Assembly (NCBI GenBank): GCA_030144725.1
Contig: JASKMD010000029.1
Span: 3,604,210-3,668,209 of the forward strand
Length of the DNA: 64,000 bases
Reading direction: 5' to 3'
Source: Haematococcus lacustris
Lineage: Eukaryota; Chlorophyta; Chlorophyceae; Chlamydomonadales; Haematococcaceae
The translations under genes were made by a program, and so were the position numbers. Each line of letters begins with the position of its first letter. Within the stretch, counting starts at the first letter, position 1. This document shows positions 1 to 11,955 of the stretch, piece after piece. The notes beneath the pieces are model-generated. The model was not told the DNA's origin. It searched no databases and saw nothing but the letters and a program-made list of their open reading frames with translations.

Positions 1-196
1 GCCTGTGGCCTGACCATCACCCAACCCCCTCCAGCCTGACTCAGCCCTCCCTCCCTCCCTGTCCACCTGCCACTGCCTGGCCGCAACGCCTTGCCAGGAC
101 TCTGGGACTGCTCTGCCCATGCCTGCTGGCTTTGCCTCAGCCTGAGCTGAGTGGTGTCACAGCCAGTTGAGCCTTGTGGCGTCAGCCCCCCTGCAG

Positions 197-3100
197 GTTC
201 GAGGTCAAGGTGGCGGACTTTGGGCTGTCGCGCATCAAGGACCACGCGCAGCTCATCTCATCCAGGGCGGGCCTGGAGGGCACCATCGAATGTGAGCACA
301 CCAGGGACAGGGGCAGGGGCAGGGACAGGGACAGGGGCAGGGGCAGGGGCAGGGGCAGGGGCAGGGCCATGGGCAGGGGCAGGGCCAGGGCCAGGGGCAG
401 GGGCAGGGGCAGGGGCAGGGGCAGGGGCAGGGGCAGGGACAGGGACAGGGTCTAACCGTCATGCCACATTGAGACACAGCCCAAGGGCCAGCAGCCTTGC
501 CTGGCTAGCGCTGTACACCAGCAACCGCCAGCACAGCCAAAGGGACAGAGGCTTTGCCAGGCTTAGCTGGCCAGGGACCTGGACGCTGCATGTGCTGCAG
601 CTCAGACCCCTGGACTCTGCCTTGACCCCCCCACCGGCCTGCTGGGCACCCTCTGCTGCTGCTCCCCCCCACACCCCTGGCTGCATGTGACACCTGGCCT
701 GCTGCCCCATACCTTTCCTTGCAGACTGCGCGCCAGAGGTGCTGCGGGGCGAGCCTTTCACGGAGAAGTGCGGTGAGGGGCCTGATACTCAACACTTCAC
801 TCCTTCCCTTCCCCCTCCTCCTCCCCTCCCCCCTCCCCCTTCCCCTCCCCTTCCCCCTGCACCCAGTGATGACAGGAGGCCCGATACTCAACATTAGCTC
901 TTCCAGGCTTCACCCAGGGATGACTGAAGGAACACTGGAGATGCACCCGACACGCTCAGAGTGGTGCAACCGACAGTGCCATTACCAGCCCCCCTCCCCC
1001 CCCCCCTCCTCCCCTCCTGCCCTCCTCATTAGGCCCTCCCTCTCCCTCTCCCTCTCGTGCCCTCCTTCTCCAGCCCTTGGCCTCACTACCACTCCCACTC
1101 CCACTCTCTAAAGCTACAAGTGGATACATGCATTTGCGTTGCATTCGATGCAGCCGTCATTGCAATGACTAATGCCATCACAAGGTGTACTTGCCGCATT
1201 TCCCCCTCGTCAGCCTCACAGTGTGACCTGACCGCCCTGCCCGTGCAGACATCTGGTCATTTGGCGTGGTGACCTGGGAGGTGCTGATGCGCGTGAGGTG
1301 AGGGACCGCGCTGCTGTATAGGCCTGCACTGCCATGTGATGTCCAGGCCGCCTCCCTGCTCACGTCACCCTTCTTCACACTGGCCATGCAGCCAGCCATT
1401 TCTCTTAGCGCTGCCCCTGCTGCCTGTCCCCCCCTCCCCCCTGCTGGCCTATGATGCAAGTGTAAGCCCCCTCCCTTCCCCCATACACTCCACCCCCCCG
1501 CCCTGCCCCTACCCCTGGCTCCCCCCACCCCCCACCCCCCACCCCCCCACCCGCAGGCCTTTTGCTGACGCGGACTGCCCCAACTTCGTGCTCTTGTTGT
1601 CCCTGGGCAATGGGAGCCTCCAGCTGCCCGGGCTGAAGGAGGAGGCGGGCATCACGCCGGGCCTGGTGCGGCTGGTGGAGCGCTGCCGGGCCTGGGAGCC
1701 TGCTGAGCGCCCCTCCTTCAGGGACGTGCTGCACTGCCTGGAGCAGGAGTACCGCGTGCTGAGGGGCAGGGCGGCAGGTGGGGTGTGTGTGGGGGGGGGG
1801 CAGGTGGGGGGCAGATGGGGGTCAGGGCGGGGCAGCTGGGTTTGGTTGCGCTCACATTGATGGCTGTGAGTCTGGGGCAATGCCATGCTTAATGACTGCG
1901 CTGTCGTAGTATGATTTGCATGAACGGTAGACCCAGCCCCTCCTAGCAACACAGCTGGCCCACCCTGAAGCATCTGCTGCACCCATCCTTAACCAGCCCC
2001 TCCCCCCCCTTCCTTTCCCTCCCGCCCCCCCTCCTGCCACCCCCTGATGCTGCTGCCCCCCCCGCCTCCCCTCATCCCTGGCCCCCCCCCTCCAGCCCCT
2101 GCACCTGGCCCCTGCACCGCAGCGGTACCCCGCTCAGACTCCGCGCACTCCATGATTGCTGCCGCCAGCCCAGGGGCCCTGCGCCCCCACCTGGCCCCCT
2201 CCCTGGCCCCGGTCCCTGCCTCCCCCCCCCCCGCACCGCCCCCTCACGCTGCCGCCAGCAGCCCCCCCAGGCCGCCCCAGGCCCCCCCCGGCTGTAGCAC
2301 CGCACCACCACCCACCCAGCTGGCCAGCACCTCGGCATCACACGGGGTGGGGGGGGCAGCAGGGGCCAGGCGGGGTCCAGGGACACCCACCCGCCACCTC
2401 CCCTCAGCCCCTCAGCCCCCGCCATACCGGGCCACTCCAACCCACGCACCACACCTCAGCCACTGGCAGCAGCAGCTGACGGGGCCTGGCCCAGGGGCGG
2501 CGCCAGGGCAAGGGGGAGGGGCAGGGGAGGCTGGCGCTAGGGGCAGGGCGCTGGGCCTGCCGTCTCAGCCCAGCCTCCACTCCCCCCAAACCCCCTGCAC
2601 CCCCCACCCTCAGCAGCCTTCGGCACCATGCATGGAGGTGCATGCAAGGCGGCAGTCGCCCTCCCCCTCCCCCTCCCCCTGCCCCACCCACCCACCCACC
2701 CTCCCCCACGCTGCTCATGCCCAGTTCTCCCCGTACCCCCCTGACCAGGGTGTTGCCGACGCTGGCAACCGTGACCTGAGCCAGCAGCTGCCTGACCGCC
2801 CCACTGCCTTCAGTCCTGCAGCGCTGGACCCCCCCTGCTCCCCCTCCCCCTTGACTGCCAGCCAGGTGCCTGACACTGCGGACACCAGGCCCCCTGCTGT
2901 GGCAGTGCCCACCTGCCTTCAGCTGCAGCCCCAGGAGCAGGGGCAGAGGCAGGGGCAGGGGCAGCGAGAGGTGGGTCAAGGAAAGGGGAAGATGCAGCAG
3001 CAGCAGCAGCAGCAGCAGCTTGAGCAGCGTCAGGATCGGATGTCCAGGGATGTGCCCTTCATACACCTTCAAGGCAAATACAGCCCTGCTGCTGCTGCTG

Positions 3101-4442
3101 CCGCTGCTGCTGCTGCTGCCGCTGCTGGCCCCCATAACCCAGACCCCCAGCCCACCCCGCAGCCCCTGACACCCAGCAGCTCTGCCTCAAACCGCACCAC
3201 CTGCCCCAACCAGGGCTCTCCCAAAGTGTTGGCCCCGGGCCGGGTCCAAGGTCAAGGCCAAGGCGTAGGCCCAGGGCAGGAGGAGCAGCCAAGCAGCCTA
3301 GCTGGGCCCTGCCCCTTGCGTCAGGTCAGCAGCAGCCGCAGGCGCAAGCGCAGCAGCCACATGGCACGGGCTCGCTCCATGCCCATGCCTTGTCACCTGG
3401 CCTGGTTCGCCACCGCTGACAACGACGGGGAGGAAGGGGAGGAGGTAGGGGAGGAGGAGGAGGTGAGGGAGGAGGAGCAGGTAGGGGAGGAGGGGGAGGT
3501 GGGGGAGGTGGAGGAGGAGGGGGGAGGGGGAGGAGGGGCTGGGCGTGGCAGGGTCGCCTAGTTGCTCAGAGCTGGACAATGGCATGGAAGAGGTGGAGGA
3601 GGAGAGTGAGGGGGAGGGGTGTGAGGGCAGCTCCTTGGCCTGCCTGTCCAGTGCCCAGCCCCCCCCAGCCCCTGTGGATCAGCAGCATGAGGGCATGTGC
3701 CGCAGCATAGAGCAGGAGGTCAGGGGTGGGGGGCAGGGGTGGGGGCCAGGGACTGACTCTCTGAGGGCCACAGTGGCCGAGCCACCGGGAGCGTCGCCCT
3801 CTGCTAGTGTCGTGCGCTGTCAGGGCGGCGGCAGCAGCAGCAATGACACGCGGCTGGGTCACACCACCCCGGCCCCAACAGGGGCGGGGCAGCAGCAGGA
3901 GGAGCCAGCCTCCCCCGCGCCAGAGCAGGGTCCAAGGCAGCTTCAGGAGGGGCTGCAGGAGGGGCAGGAGGGGCAGCGGCAGGAGGGGCCAGCCGGCCGC
4001 CCCAAGCCGCTCACACGCTTTGCGAGTCCCTTCAGCAACAGCCTGCCCTGGGAGTACGAGGGAGGCCTCCAGGCAGGGACCCAGTCCAGCAACGCTGCTC
4101 CTGCAGCGCCAGCTGTACCCTGTGACCGCCAGGAACCACCAAGGCAGGGCGAGGGGCTGCAGCCAGGCCTCCCTCCAGCCCCCCCGCCCACCCTCCCCCT
4201 TCCCCATGCTGCCCTCACCACTCACTCCCCTGCCACCCCCCCTCAGCCGCTGCAGCCTGCACTGGTTGCCAGAACAGGCAACTTTGTCTCGCCCTTTGCT
4301 CGTCAGGCGGCCAACCCCCCAGCACCCCTGTCCCTGACCCTGCCCCCCACCCCCGCCATGCAGCCGGTAGACCAGGTGCCTGCACCACCCTCCACTCCGC
4401 TGCCGCCACTTCACAGCAACACCCAAGCAGCAGACCCAGCCA

Positions 4443-4477
<35 letters not shown>

Positions 4478-5584
4478 CCTCAGCCACCTCCCCTACAAGG
4501 GACGGCAGCATCCTGGCAGCAGCAGCCTCACCTGGCCCAGTCTGGCCCAGTCCCCTCCCCTTTCGCCGCTTGCCAGCAGGCCCCTGCTCCCTCCCCCCTC
4601 AGCCCAGCCTCCCCACCGCCCACCAGCGGCCCGGGCAACAGCAGTGGCGGCGTGAAGCCTGGCACACGGCAGCTGCAGGAGCTCAGTCCCACCAGCCCTT
4701 CAATGCACACCATGCTGGCTACAACTCTTTGCCGACCCCAGCTGCTGCTGGCATTGCCTGACCCTGACTCTGACCCTGACCCTGACCCTGTCCTTAACCT
4801 GAGAGTGCCTGGCAGCATGGGGCCCCCTCAGCTTCAGCTTCAGCCTCAGCTGCCGCCACAGCCACAACAGGAGGTGCTGCCACGCACCGCTGGTCAGGGC
4901 GGCATGCGTCCCATCAGGCCTGCAGCAGCACCACCACCAGCGGCAGAGCTGCAACTGCCAAGTAGCCTCCCCTGCCTGCCCTCGGCCTCCCCCCTGCAGC
5001 GTGCCCTGCTGGACCCGCCCTGCCACCACCCCTCCTCCTCACCCCCGCAGTGGGGCAGTGGGGCGGGCGCAAAGGAGCAGCTCGGCAAGGGGGGGCCGGG
5101 GCTGGTGGACGGCACCCAGACCCTGATGCCATGCACTGGGGTGGTGGTCAGGATTGAGGCAGCAGCAGCCGGGGCAACCCCCGTGTGTCACAGCCTGCAG
5201 TGTGACCCCCCTGACCCCAGCCTGCCGTCTGGGCCCCACCCACCTGACCGCCTGGAGCAGCCAGCGGGTGCCCCCACAGACTGGGTCGGGGTGGCGGACG
5301 AGGTAGAGGTGACGGCCTCTGTCCCTGTGTGCGCCCCCGCCCTCAGCCACACACCCTCTTTCAGCTCTCTGGGCATGGTGGCAGCGGGTCTTGGGGGGGA
5401 CAGGATGTGGAGGAGAGAGGGGGGAAGGGAGGAGGGGAGGGGGGAGGGGAGGGGGGGAGGGGAGGGGGGAGGGGGAAAAGGAGGGGGCCTTTCTGTCTTG
5501 TCCAGCTGCTCCTCCCCCCTTAGCAAAGGACAGCAGCGCTATCACCAGCGCCCCTCAGCTGGCCTGGGTCACTGTGTAGGTTAA
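197..5584 (+). CDS. TKL-type protein kinase, C-lobe plus long low-complexity tail (5' partial)
   Basis: Exons read from splice sites with matching phases are 197-291, 725-772, 1249-1297 and 1557-1777, followed by a tail that probably starts near 2096. They give, in order, VKVADFGLSR (Mg-binding DFG), GTIEYCAPEVL (APE), DIWSFGVVTWEVLM (subdomain IX) and ERCRAWEPAERPSFRDVL (subdomain XI Arg). The DIWSFGVV and RPSF motifs suit tyrosine-kinase-like Ser/Thr kinases. The ATP-binding N-lobe and catalytic HRD loop lie before the window. The tail is open in one frame to 3561 and in another to 5584, so a small intron is inferred near 3440-3550. It is rich in Pro, Gln and Ala with poly-Q, poly-A and Glu/Gly runs and no recognisable domain. 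The kinase call is firm; the exact tail structure is not. Confidence 0.8.
303..452 (+). repeat. GGGCAG hexamer microsatellite in kinase intron
   Basis: Roughly 24 units of GGGCAG with occasional GGGACAG and GGGCCAG variants, lying directly after the donor site at 292 in the intron between the DFG and APE exons. It produces Gly-Arg and Cys-Pro repeat ORFs that are not genes. Confidence 0.85.
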
Positions 5585-6134
5585 GTGGTTCAAGGTTCAT
5601 GGGCGTAATGCTTTGCCCATATGTTGCATGGAGAGTGTGACTGCGTGTGTGACCCCACACTGTGCATGCATGCATGCCCTCGCCCTGCATGTGCCACACA
5701 CAGCACACACCCTCGTATTGGTGCCATTGCACCCACCTACCCACCCACCCACCCACTCTCTCCCCCTGCCCCTGACACACAACCTGATCAGGGCTGCTGG
5801 CAGCCCCACCGGCCATGGGGCCATGGGGCCATGCGGCCATGTGGCATGTGTTGCAGCCAACCCACCCTGGGCTCCTGGTTCAGTCAATGCGGCAGACAAT
5901 GTGCAGCTATGAGTTGATGCGGCCGTGCACCGCATACTATGCAGCGATCTTGATGTCTTGCGTGCATCTGCATTGAAATGCTTGCGAGTTGTGAATAGAA
6001 CAAAACCTAGGAAACGTGGTGCACTCATGATGTGTGCATGAGAGTGTGCTGCAACAAGCAATTCTACTGCTTGCCTGACTGCCTGCTGGTCTGACTGGCT
6101 GCCTGGACAAACAGGTGGCTGGCAGGCTAATGAA

Positions 6135-6166
<32 letters not shown>

Positions 6167-6376
6167 TTCCCATGCGATCCCCTTTTTTGCGCTGCCATGC
6201 TGGCTGATGAGCCGTGCAGTGTGTGTAGATGGAGGCAGAGCTGTGATGCAAGACAAGCGTTACCCTCCCCATGCGCTTCGCCCTGACCCCAGCTGCTGCT
6301 GACATTGCCATGCCTGGCCTGGCAATACCAATTAATTACCATTTAATAAAAAATAAAAAATACCAAAAAAACCTCC
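5585..6376. other. Intergenic spacer without a gene
   Basis: No coding signature seen. It contains a TGGC run (6131-6162). It also holds a roughly 80-bp segment (about 6245-6325) that recurs at about 6430-6510, both copies including the CCCCAGCTGCTGCTGACATT stretch, so a local duplication is present. An A-rich stretch (6330-6370) precedes the Fanzor-bearing repeat. Confidence 0.6.
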
Positions 6377-7448
6377 ATGGCAAGTGAACAGATGCTCAGA
6401 TCGGGATATGTAGCCTACATTGTAGGACAAGTGTCACCCTCCCCATGTGCCTTGCCCCGACCCCAGCTGCTGCTGACATTGCCATGCCAGGGGGGGCAAC
6501 TAGGAGGCATGCACCACACTGATGTGGTGGACCCGACTGGAAAACCTCAACATATACTGACGTCTGCAATGCTAACTGTGCCAAAACAGGCAGACGGTAG
6601 GTCAGGTGCCTCTGTCAACCGCGACACACGTTGTCTGAGCAGGGCTGCATCCTTTGTCTGGTTGGTGGCTGTGTGAATTATGTAATGGACATCACATCCG
6701 CCCCACTCCGGATGCCGGCACTCCGGTTGGATGGCGACTTGATGCACCTCCCAGCACAGCCACTCCGCTTAAATACTGTTGCTCAATCCCTGTGATGTCC
6801 ACGAAAAAGAAACGCAAGCGCCCCATCTCCGCCGCACAGACCGCAGCCGGTAGGCCACAAAGCTTGACGGAAGGCTAGGCCCGAAAACTGGATACGCCCA
6901 GCAGGGCCAGTTCATCCGGCGGCTGGTGCGCCCAGCGAAATGCCAGCGGCATGGGGAGTATGTGCGGGGCCTGCTGTGGTGCCATGAGGTACCGCCGACC
7001 CCCCCTCCCCCTCCCCCTGCCCTAGGCCCCCCCCCCTTCCCCTGCCCAGGAGTCCCCTCCCCCTGCCCAGCCCCCACCTGGCCCAGTCCCACCACCCCAG
7101 GGCCCCCCATGGGGCAGGTGGCTGGACCGGGACACCAACGGATGCCTGAACTTGCAGCGCATTGGGTAGAGCACACAGCGCCCCCTGGAGCTGTGCAGGT
7201 ATGAGGGCTTGGAGGCTCTGCCTTCCCTTGGCAAGGAGTATCTGCAGGGCTACAAGCGGGTCAATGACTGGTTGCCCAAGGGCAGGCAGAGGCTGCACCG
7301 GGCTGCAGAGTACCGGCAGGGTATTGATGGCCGGGCCCGCAACAACGCATAGGGCATAGTAGTTTACACAGGCTGTTAGCCTTACTCAGCATCAAGCTGT
7401 TGGTTTTGATGAGGTGCCCAGTGGTCTAGGGGGGATGTGCTTGTAGGG
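6377..7448 (+). mobile_element. Fanzor-bearing dispersed repeat, family 2, left part
   Basis: The segment 6377-7440 recurs in inverted orientation between 28664 and 26500, where it is interrupted by another element. The shared sequence includes the upstream region, the Fanzor-like ORF remnant and the 3' flank. After the insertion at 7456-10189 the repeat resumes at 10197 and runs to a hAT insertion at 10401. It continues after 11963 with sequence resembling that near 26390 on the minus strand. The outer ends are not defined by clear inverted repeats. Confidence 0.6.
6795..7352 (+). pseudogene. Fanzor-like (eukaryotic TnpB homologue) remnant, family 2 copy a
   Basis: A likely start ATG at 6795 is followed by a basic nuclear-localisation-type stretch (KKKRKRP). 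The frame breaks after about 27 codons (stop near 6877), then resumes with RRLVRPAKC and VRGLLWC. The downstream RuvC-III segment reads RWLDRDTNGCLNLQRIG, then a stop, then RPLELC, and ends in GRARNNA and TAG (7350-7352). In TnpB and Fanzor nucleases the Asp before xNA in the DRDxNA motif is the third catalytic acid of the RuvC site. RuvC-I and RuvC-II are absent. The family assignment rests on this motif and its position next to the C-terminus. Frameshifts and a stop make this copy non-functional as a nuclease. Confidence 0.7.
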
Positions 7449-7455
7449 GATCAGC

Positions 7456-10189
7456 TCAGGTGTCCCCAACTAACAGAAAATGACAGGAAACTGACCCCTG
7501 GTAATCAAAACGACGCCGCGTCTCAGCCACGTGGTTTATATTTATGTTTCGCACATCCCTGGATAGAGGACTCTTTCAGCTATGCGGTGCAGCTTGTATC
7601 ATTAAATACTGTGCAGTGTGCTGGGTGCTATGGCGGCTCAAATCGTCACATTTAAATCCATGCACTTTTTACTCGTGCGGGCCTCGCCGCGAGAGACCGC
7701 CGCGACCGACGTGGCTTAGGAGCACCTGCACATAGTGAGGGACAGTGCTTGACCCCTTCGTGAGCAGTACTGTGTGCTGCCTGTAGGTGCTGGTGCTTCT
7801 CCTCAAGGTCGAGCATTTTGGCAGCAAGGGACCTCCTCAATAGCATGTAGCAACTGAGCCTCGGTCATCAACAGCTCATTCTCACACTGCACCTCCTTTG
7901 CGATAGCCTCAGCCTTCCTTGCTGTGGCTTTCAGGCCATTGGGACTGTGTAGATACGCAGCCCTAGGTGATTTCAGTTGGGCTTCATATTGAGCCTGCCG
8001 CAGGCTGCGGCCCATAGGGGAGCGGGGGCAGTGGTAGGGAGTGGGAGGGCGGGGCTGGGGGTGGGAGGGGCTGGGAGTGCGGGGATGGGGCTGGGGAGGG
8101 GTGGGAGGGGGGGGGCTGGGGGTGGGAGGGGCTGGGAGGGGGCAGGTTCCGGGCGGTCGGGGTGGGCTAGTCATTACTGCAAGGCAAAGTTGAGTCACGC
8201 CAAAGTTATTTCCAACCGGCCATGAACAAAGTTGTGACTCGAAGTTTTGCAAAGTCATAGTGGTCAGCTCACAACATGCCGATTTGTGCAAGGGGGGCCA
8301 TTTTTCTGTGTGACTGGCCAGAGAGAGACGCACATTTTTCGCGTTTGCAGCAATGTCGAGTCTCAACTCGCCCATAGAGCACGACCGGTTAATTTAACAT
8401 CCTGATGTTTTGGTTCTTTAACGTACTTTAACAAATCTTTAACATACCCGATTTGCTACCCTGGGACTGCGTCTCACTGGCCACTTCTGCCTGCATAGTG
8501 TCGCTGGGTGCATTGCCGTGTCGTGACCAGAACGACAGCAAAAAACGACTCATATCAAGACCAAGCGTGCATCTTTAACAAAACGGTTTAACATTAACTT
8601 TAACACGTCCGGTCGTGCCCTACTCGCCCAACGATGGTCTTCCGACGCCGCCTGTACCAATGAAAAGTTCGGGGAGCGAGTCAGGCGACCCCAACTGACA
8701 AAAAATGACAGGAAACCGACCCCTGGTAGTAGGACGGCTGTATCTTTGCACTCACTACGCCAAAAACTATGTTAGATGGCTCACAATATAGCCAACCCGG
8801 CCAGTTACCCTTGACCCATCCAGAATAGTTATGCAGTCAGTAGGCCGTGCACAGCAAAGCTTCAAAGTAATTAATTTAAATTTGAGCCACAGCGAGGCAT
8901 GCAGTCATCGCTTCGACCGCCCGCGCCGCTGAGGCTGCTCTACATGAGCATGCGCGTCGGAAGCAGCAGTCGGATCGGAAAGCGGATGCGGCAATGTGGC
9001 AATGAGCCCACCTCCCCCCCTTACCTAGAGGGCAATGCCACAGCTCGACAGTTTGGACTTACAGCATGCTATTTACTAGGTTAAGCTCCTCTAGGCCAGT
9101 TTTACAAACGCTCATAATCAGATAAGCCATACTCTCACTTTGGTCTGTGACCCTTAACTCCCTTAGCCAATCTCAGGGCCAGAGCCATGTAGTCAGTCTC
9201 ACAACTCCACACCATGACAGAGTTTGGACTCGTCTCCTCTGAGAGTTACACCCCCCTACATGCCATCCACCTGCGTGCAAAGTTTCATAGCTCAACTGCC
9301 ACCCCAAAGCCCCGTGGCCCTGATTATGCTTGGAGAACATGATGTCACTTTGAAGATGTCAAACTGACAGAGGCCTGGGCTGTTTAATGTGCGGTTTGTT
9401 TCAAGAGATCCGCCAATGAGTAAAGAACAACAATTCTATGTCGCTTTTCCTCCAAGTGCAACGGGTGCAACACAGTGAAGGGCACAGTGGAGGGGGGGGG
9501 GTGTACCCCGGTGCTACCTTCGTGTGCGCCGACCCAAATGATGTGTTCGGCGAGAAGCGAAGATAGATTATGCTTCACCCGCCCCGTCTAGACGCCCTGC
9601 ACGCCCGGCAGGCATCGCGTTGGGTGTCGGCCGGACATTCCATTTGTGCACAACCAGCTCACTACGCTAGGTAGATGGGGTCACAGCGACGTGGCTCACC
9701 GTGCCAAGGAGACCCGTCTCGCCGATGTGATTTGTTCGCGGGCACATGTGGCAGTACGCGAGCAAAGACTCCAATGGCTAGCGCTGATGGTCAGATTACG
9801 CGGACTATTTCGTGGCTGCCACTGTGATAAACGCTACCGAAAACGGTGCAGTTTTGAGATAGTATTTGCATGAAGATTACCAACCCCATGTTGGGGCCAC
9901 CTGAGAGCGAGCCTGGCGGGCTGAAATGTGATTGTACTACTGGCTCGATGCCAGGCGCAGTTCGCTCATTGGTGCCGCTACATACCACTAGTACGATTGA
10001 TGGTGAGCAGCTGAGGGGTGTCCGCGATCGCTTGCGCCGGCATGGACTCTGATGCAAGGATTAACGCGCCGCTTGCCAGTAGATGCGGAGTAATTCGCAG
10101 GTGCCAATGCAACAAACGCTATCAAAATCGGTGCACTCTGTAGCGAGTACTTGCATGAAGATTACCAACCCCATGTTGGGGACTCCTGA
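7456..10189. mobile_element. TIR element D, ~1.5-kb class, 7-bp TSD, itself interrupted
   Basis: It starts TCAGGTGTCCCCAAC and ends in GTTGGGGACTCCTGA, so the ends are inverted repeats. It is flanked by the direct repeat GATCAGC at 7449-7455 and 10190-10196. Removing the nested element A (8681-9904) and one 7-bp duplication leaves about 1.5 kb, matching element C (28753-30249) in length and sequence. Both share the TGACAGGAAAC subterminal block and a G-rich internal tandem (here about 8020-8150). No transposase ORF was recognised, so it is probably non-autonomous. Superfamily unassigned. Confidence 0.85.
8681..9904. mobile_element. TIR element A, ~1.22-kb class, 7-bp TSD
   Basis: Starts TCAGGCGACCCCAAC and ends GTTGGGGCCACCTGA. 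It is flanked by GAGCGAG at 8674-8680 and 9905-9911. The uninterrupted target exists within element C near 29955-29975, where GAGCGAG occurs once. Nearly the same sequence forms element B at 27375-28600. No coding capacity recognised. Confidence 0.88.
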
Positions 10190-10196
10190 GATCAGC

Positions 10197-10392
10197 AGGG
10201 CTGATCCCCGTGGTTGGATAAGAGTGAGGATAAGGTTGTACTTTGGGCATTTCTCGGGACTCGAGTAGTGAACCAGCAGATGCGTGCCACGTTACAGTGC
10301 CACCGGGGTGGGGTTTGCAGTCATCAAGGATGCGACCGAGGATGCATCAACTTGATTGGAGTAGCTGAGCGAGATTACCCACAGTCCAACAT
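10197..10392 (+). other. Conserved 3' flank of family-2 Fanzor repeat
   Basis: This stretch contains a block around GATGCGACCGAGGATGC and AGTAGCTGAGCGAG. The block recurs in inverted orientation at about 26410-26480 and 43930-43995, and in diverged form near 56700. Together with 7353-7448 it forms the conserved 3' flank after the Fanzor stop codon. By analogy with TnpB and Fanzor loci it could include the guide-RNA region, but that is inference. Confidence 0.35.
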
Positions 10393-10400
10393 GTCGTGAA

Positions 10401-11955
10401 TAGGGGACCATGTGGCGCCTCAGGCAAGGAACCTAAAAGCCTTTCCTTTTCAGCTTGGCCTGCCTTGAAACCATGCATGTGTTGTGCCACAGCCAAGCGC
10501 AAGGGGACACCAATGGAGCAGAAGGAACTCGCCAAACAAATGGTTTTGTTTGTAGCAAGCGCTGGAGTCACCTTTGCCTGCCTAGACAACCCCTACCTCA
10601 GGGCAGTCTTTGCTTCATTTGATGCGGTCTGCCCTACAGCTAAGCAAGCAAGAACCACAGGCCTAAGAGATGCTTATGGGGAGTTGCGACAGGTTGTGGG
10701 AGCTGAGTTGGATGACTTGCTGCGGGTGCGCAAGCCTTGGCCACCCCCTTCCAGCCATAACCACCCCCTCCCAGCCCACCCCATCCCCTCCCCCTCCTCT
10801 CCCCTCCCAGCCCACCCCATCCCCTCCCCCTCCTCTCCCCTCCCAGCCCACCCCCTCCCCTCCCAGCCCACCCCCTCCCTACCATGCCCACCCCCTTCCA
10901 ACCATGCCCACCCCATCCCTTCCCAGCCCCCCACTCCCAGCCAATTATGCAAGACTACTCTGCAAGCCCACCCCTCCCCATAACATTTGTCGTCATGTGT
11001 TGATGTGCAGAATGGAGTCGGTGTCATGTTGTGCACCGATGGTTGGCGCCACAAGCATGCTGCTGCGGGACAGCCATTGTTGAACCTGGTGTTGCTGAAA
11101 CCCAGCGGTGGTGTCATCTTTCAAGGTGTATACTCTCTCGACCAGGGGGAGAGCAAGACAAAGCAGTTCTATGTGGATATGCATAACAAGATGGCAGATG
11201 AGGTGGGTTTCATCATGCTCTATCATGCTCTATGCCAACGCATACCAGACTACTCTGCAGGATGCGTACCAGACTACTCTGCAGGAGTTGGACAGCTTTC
11301 TAAACTCTGCATGGTCTTCAGCCATGGTCAGACATGCAAACTCCATCCTCCGTACCACCAGAACCGTCACAGTGCCCGGCGAACCCACAGTCACTTACCT
11401 GGCTGACATGGACAGCCGTCGGGCCTTCTGGTCTGTCACGGCGGCCGAGCAGGTGTGTCTTCCTTCCCTACCCCTGCAGACAGCCTCCTCCCCTAACAGT
11501 CCCTGCCATTGTCGACTTGCAGTTCCCCATCTTGGCAAAAGCAGCCGTGCGGTTGCTTTCAGTCCACGTATCCACTGCAGCGGCCGAGCGCAACTGGTCT
11601 GTGTGGACCTCCATCTACCGCAACGCTCTTCGCAACTCACTAAGTGTGGAGCAAGCAGAGAAGCTTGTGTACGTGAAGGCAAACGCCAAGTACGAGACGG
11701 ACACGCTCACCCCTCCCAAGGACATCCGTATCAACATCTTCGAGTAGGCCTAGTGGCATTGTGGAAAAGTGGCGGTTGCAACACCATCTAATGGCTGAAC
11801 TAAGTGGATCAGATGTGAAACCTGCGCTTGGGCTTGGTGTCGAACCCGTAACCTCTCGCACAATGCACCCCAAGACTAGAATTCTACCCTTCTAGCCTAG
11901 AATTCTAGGTTTTTCTAGGAATCCGAGCCACATAGAATTCTATGGGCGCGCCCTA
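10401..11955 (+). mobile_element. hAT-superfamily DNA transposon (short, deleted)
   Basis: The ends are TAGGG at 10401 and CCCTA at 11951-11955, with exact 8-bp target duplications GTCGTGAA at 10393-10400 and 11956-11963. An 8-bp TSD and short imperfect TIRs are hallmarks of hAT. At 1555 bp it is shorter than typical autonomous hATs, and part of the transposase core is missing. It interrupts the 3' flank of the family-2 Fanzor repeat. Its right end carries AGAATTCTA palindromic stretches (about 11877-11940) and a tRNA-like T-arm (about 11835-11850). Confidence 0.88.
10450..11746 (+). pseudogene. hAT transposase remnant with introns
   Basis: An N-terminal segment near 10500-10730 (MVLFVASAGVTFACLDNPY) resembles the pre-DDE region of hAT transposases. 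LCTDGWRHKHAAAGQPLLNL (about 11030-11090) resembles the first DDE block. The C-terminal hATC dimerisation region (about 11520-11746) includes STAAAERNWSVW and LSVEQAEKLVYV and ends at TAG 11744-11746. Segments are separated by CCCCTCCC-rich intron-like sequence and by apparent deletion of much of the catalytic core and insertion domain. Probably inactive. Confidence 0.7.
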
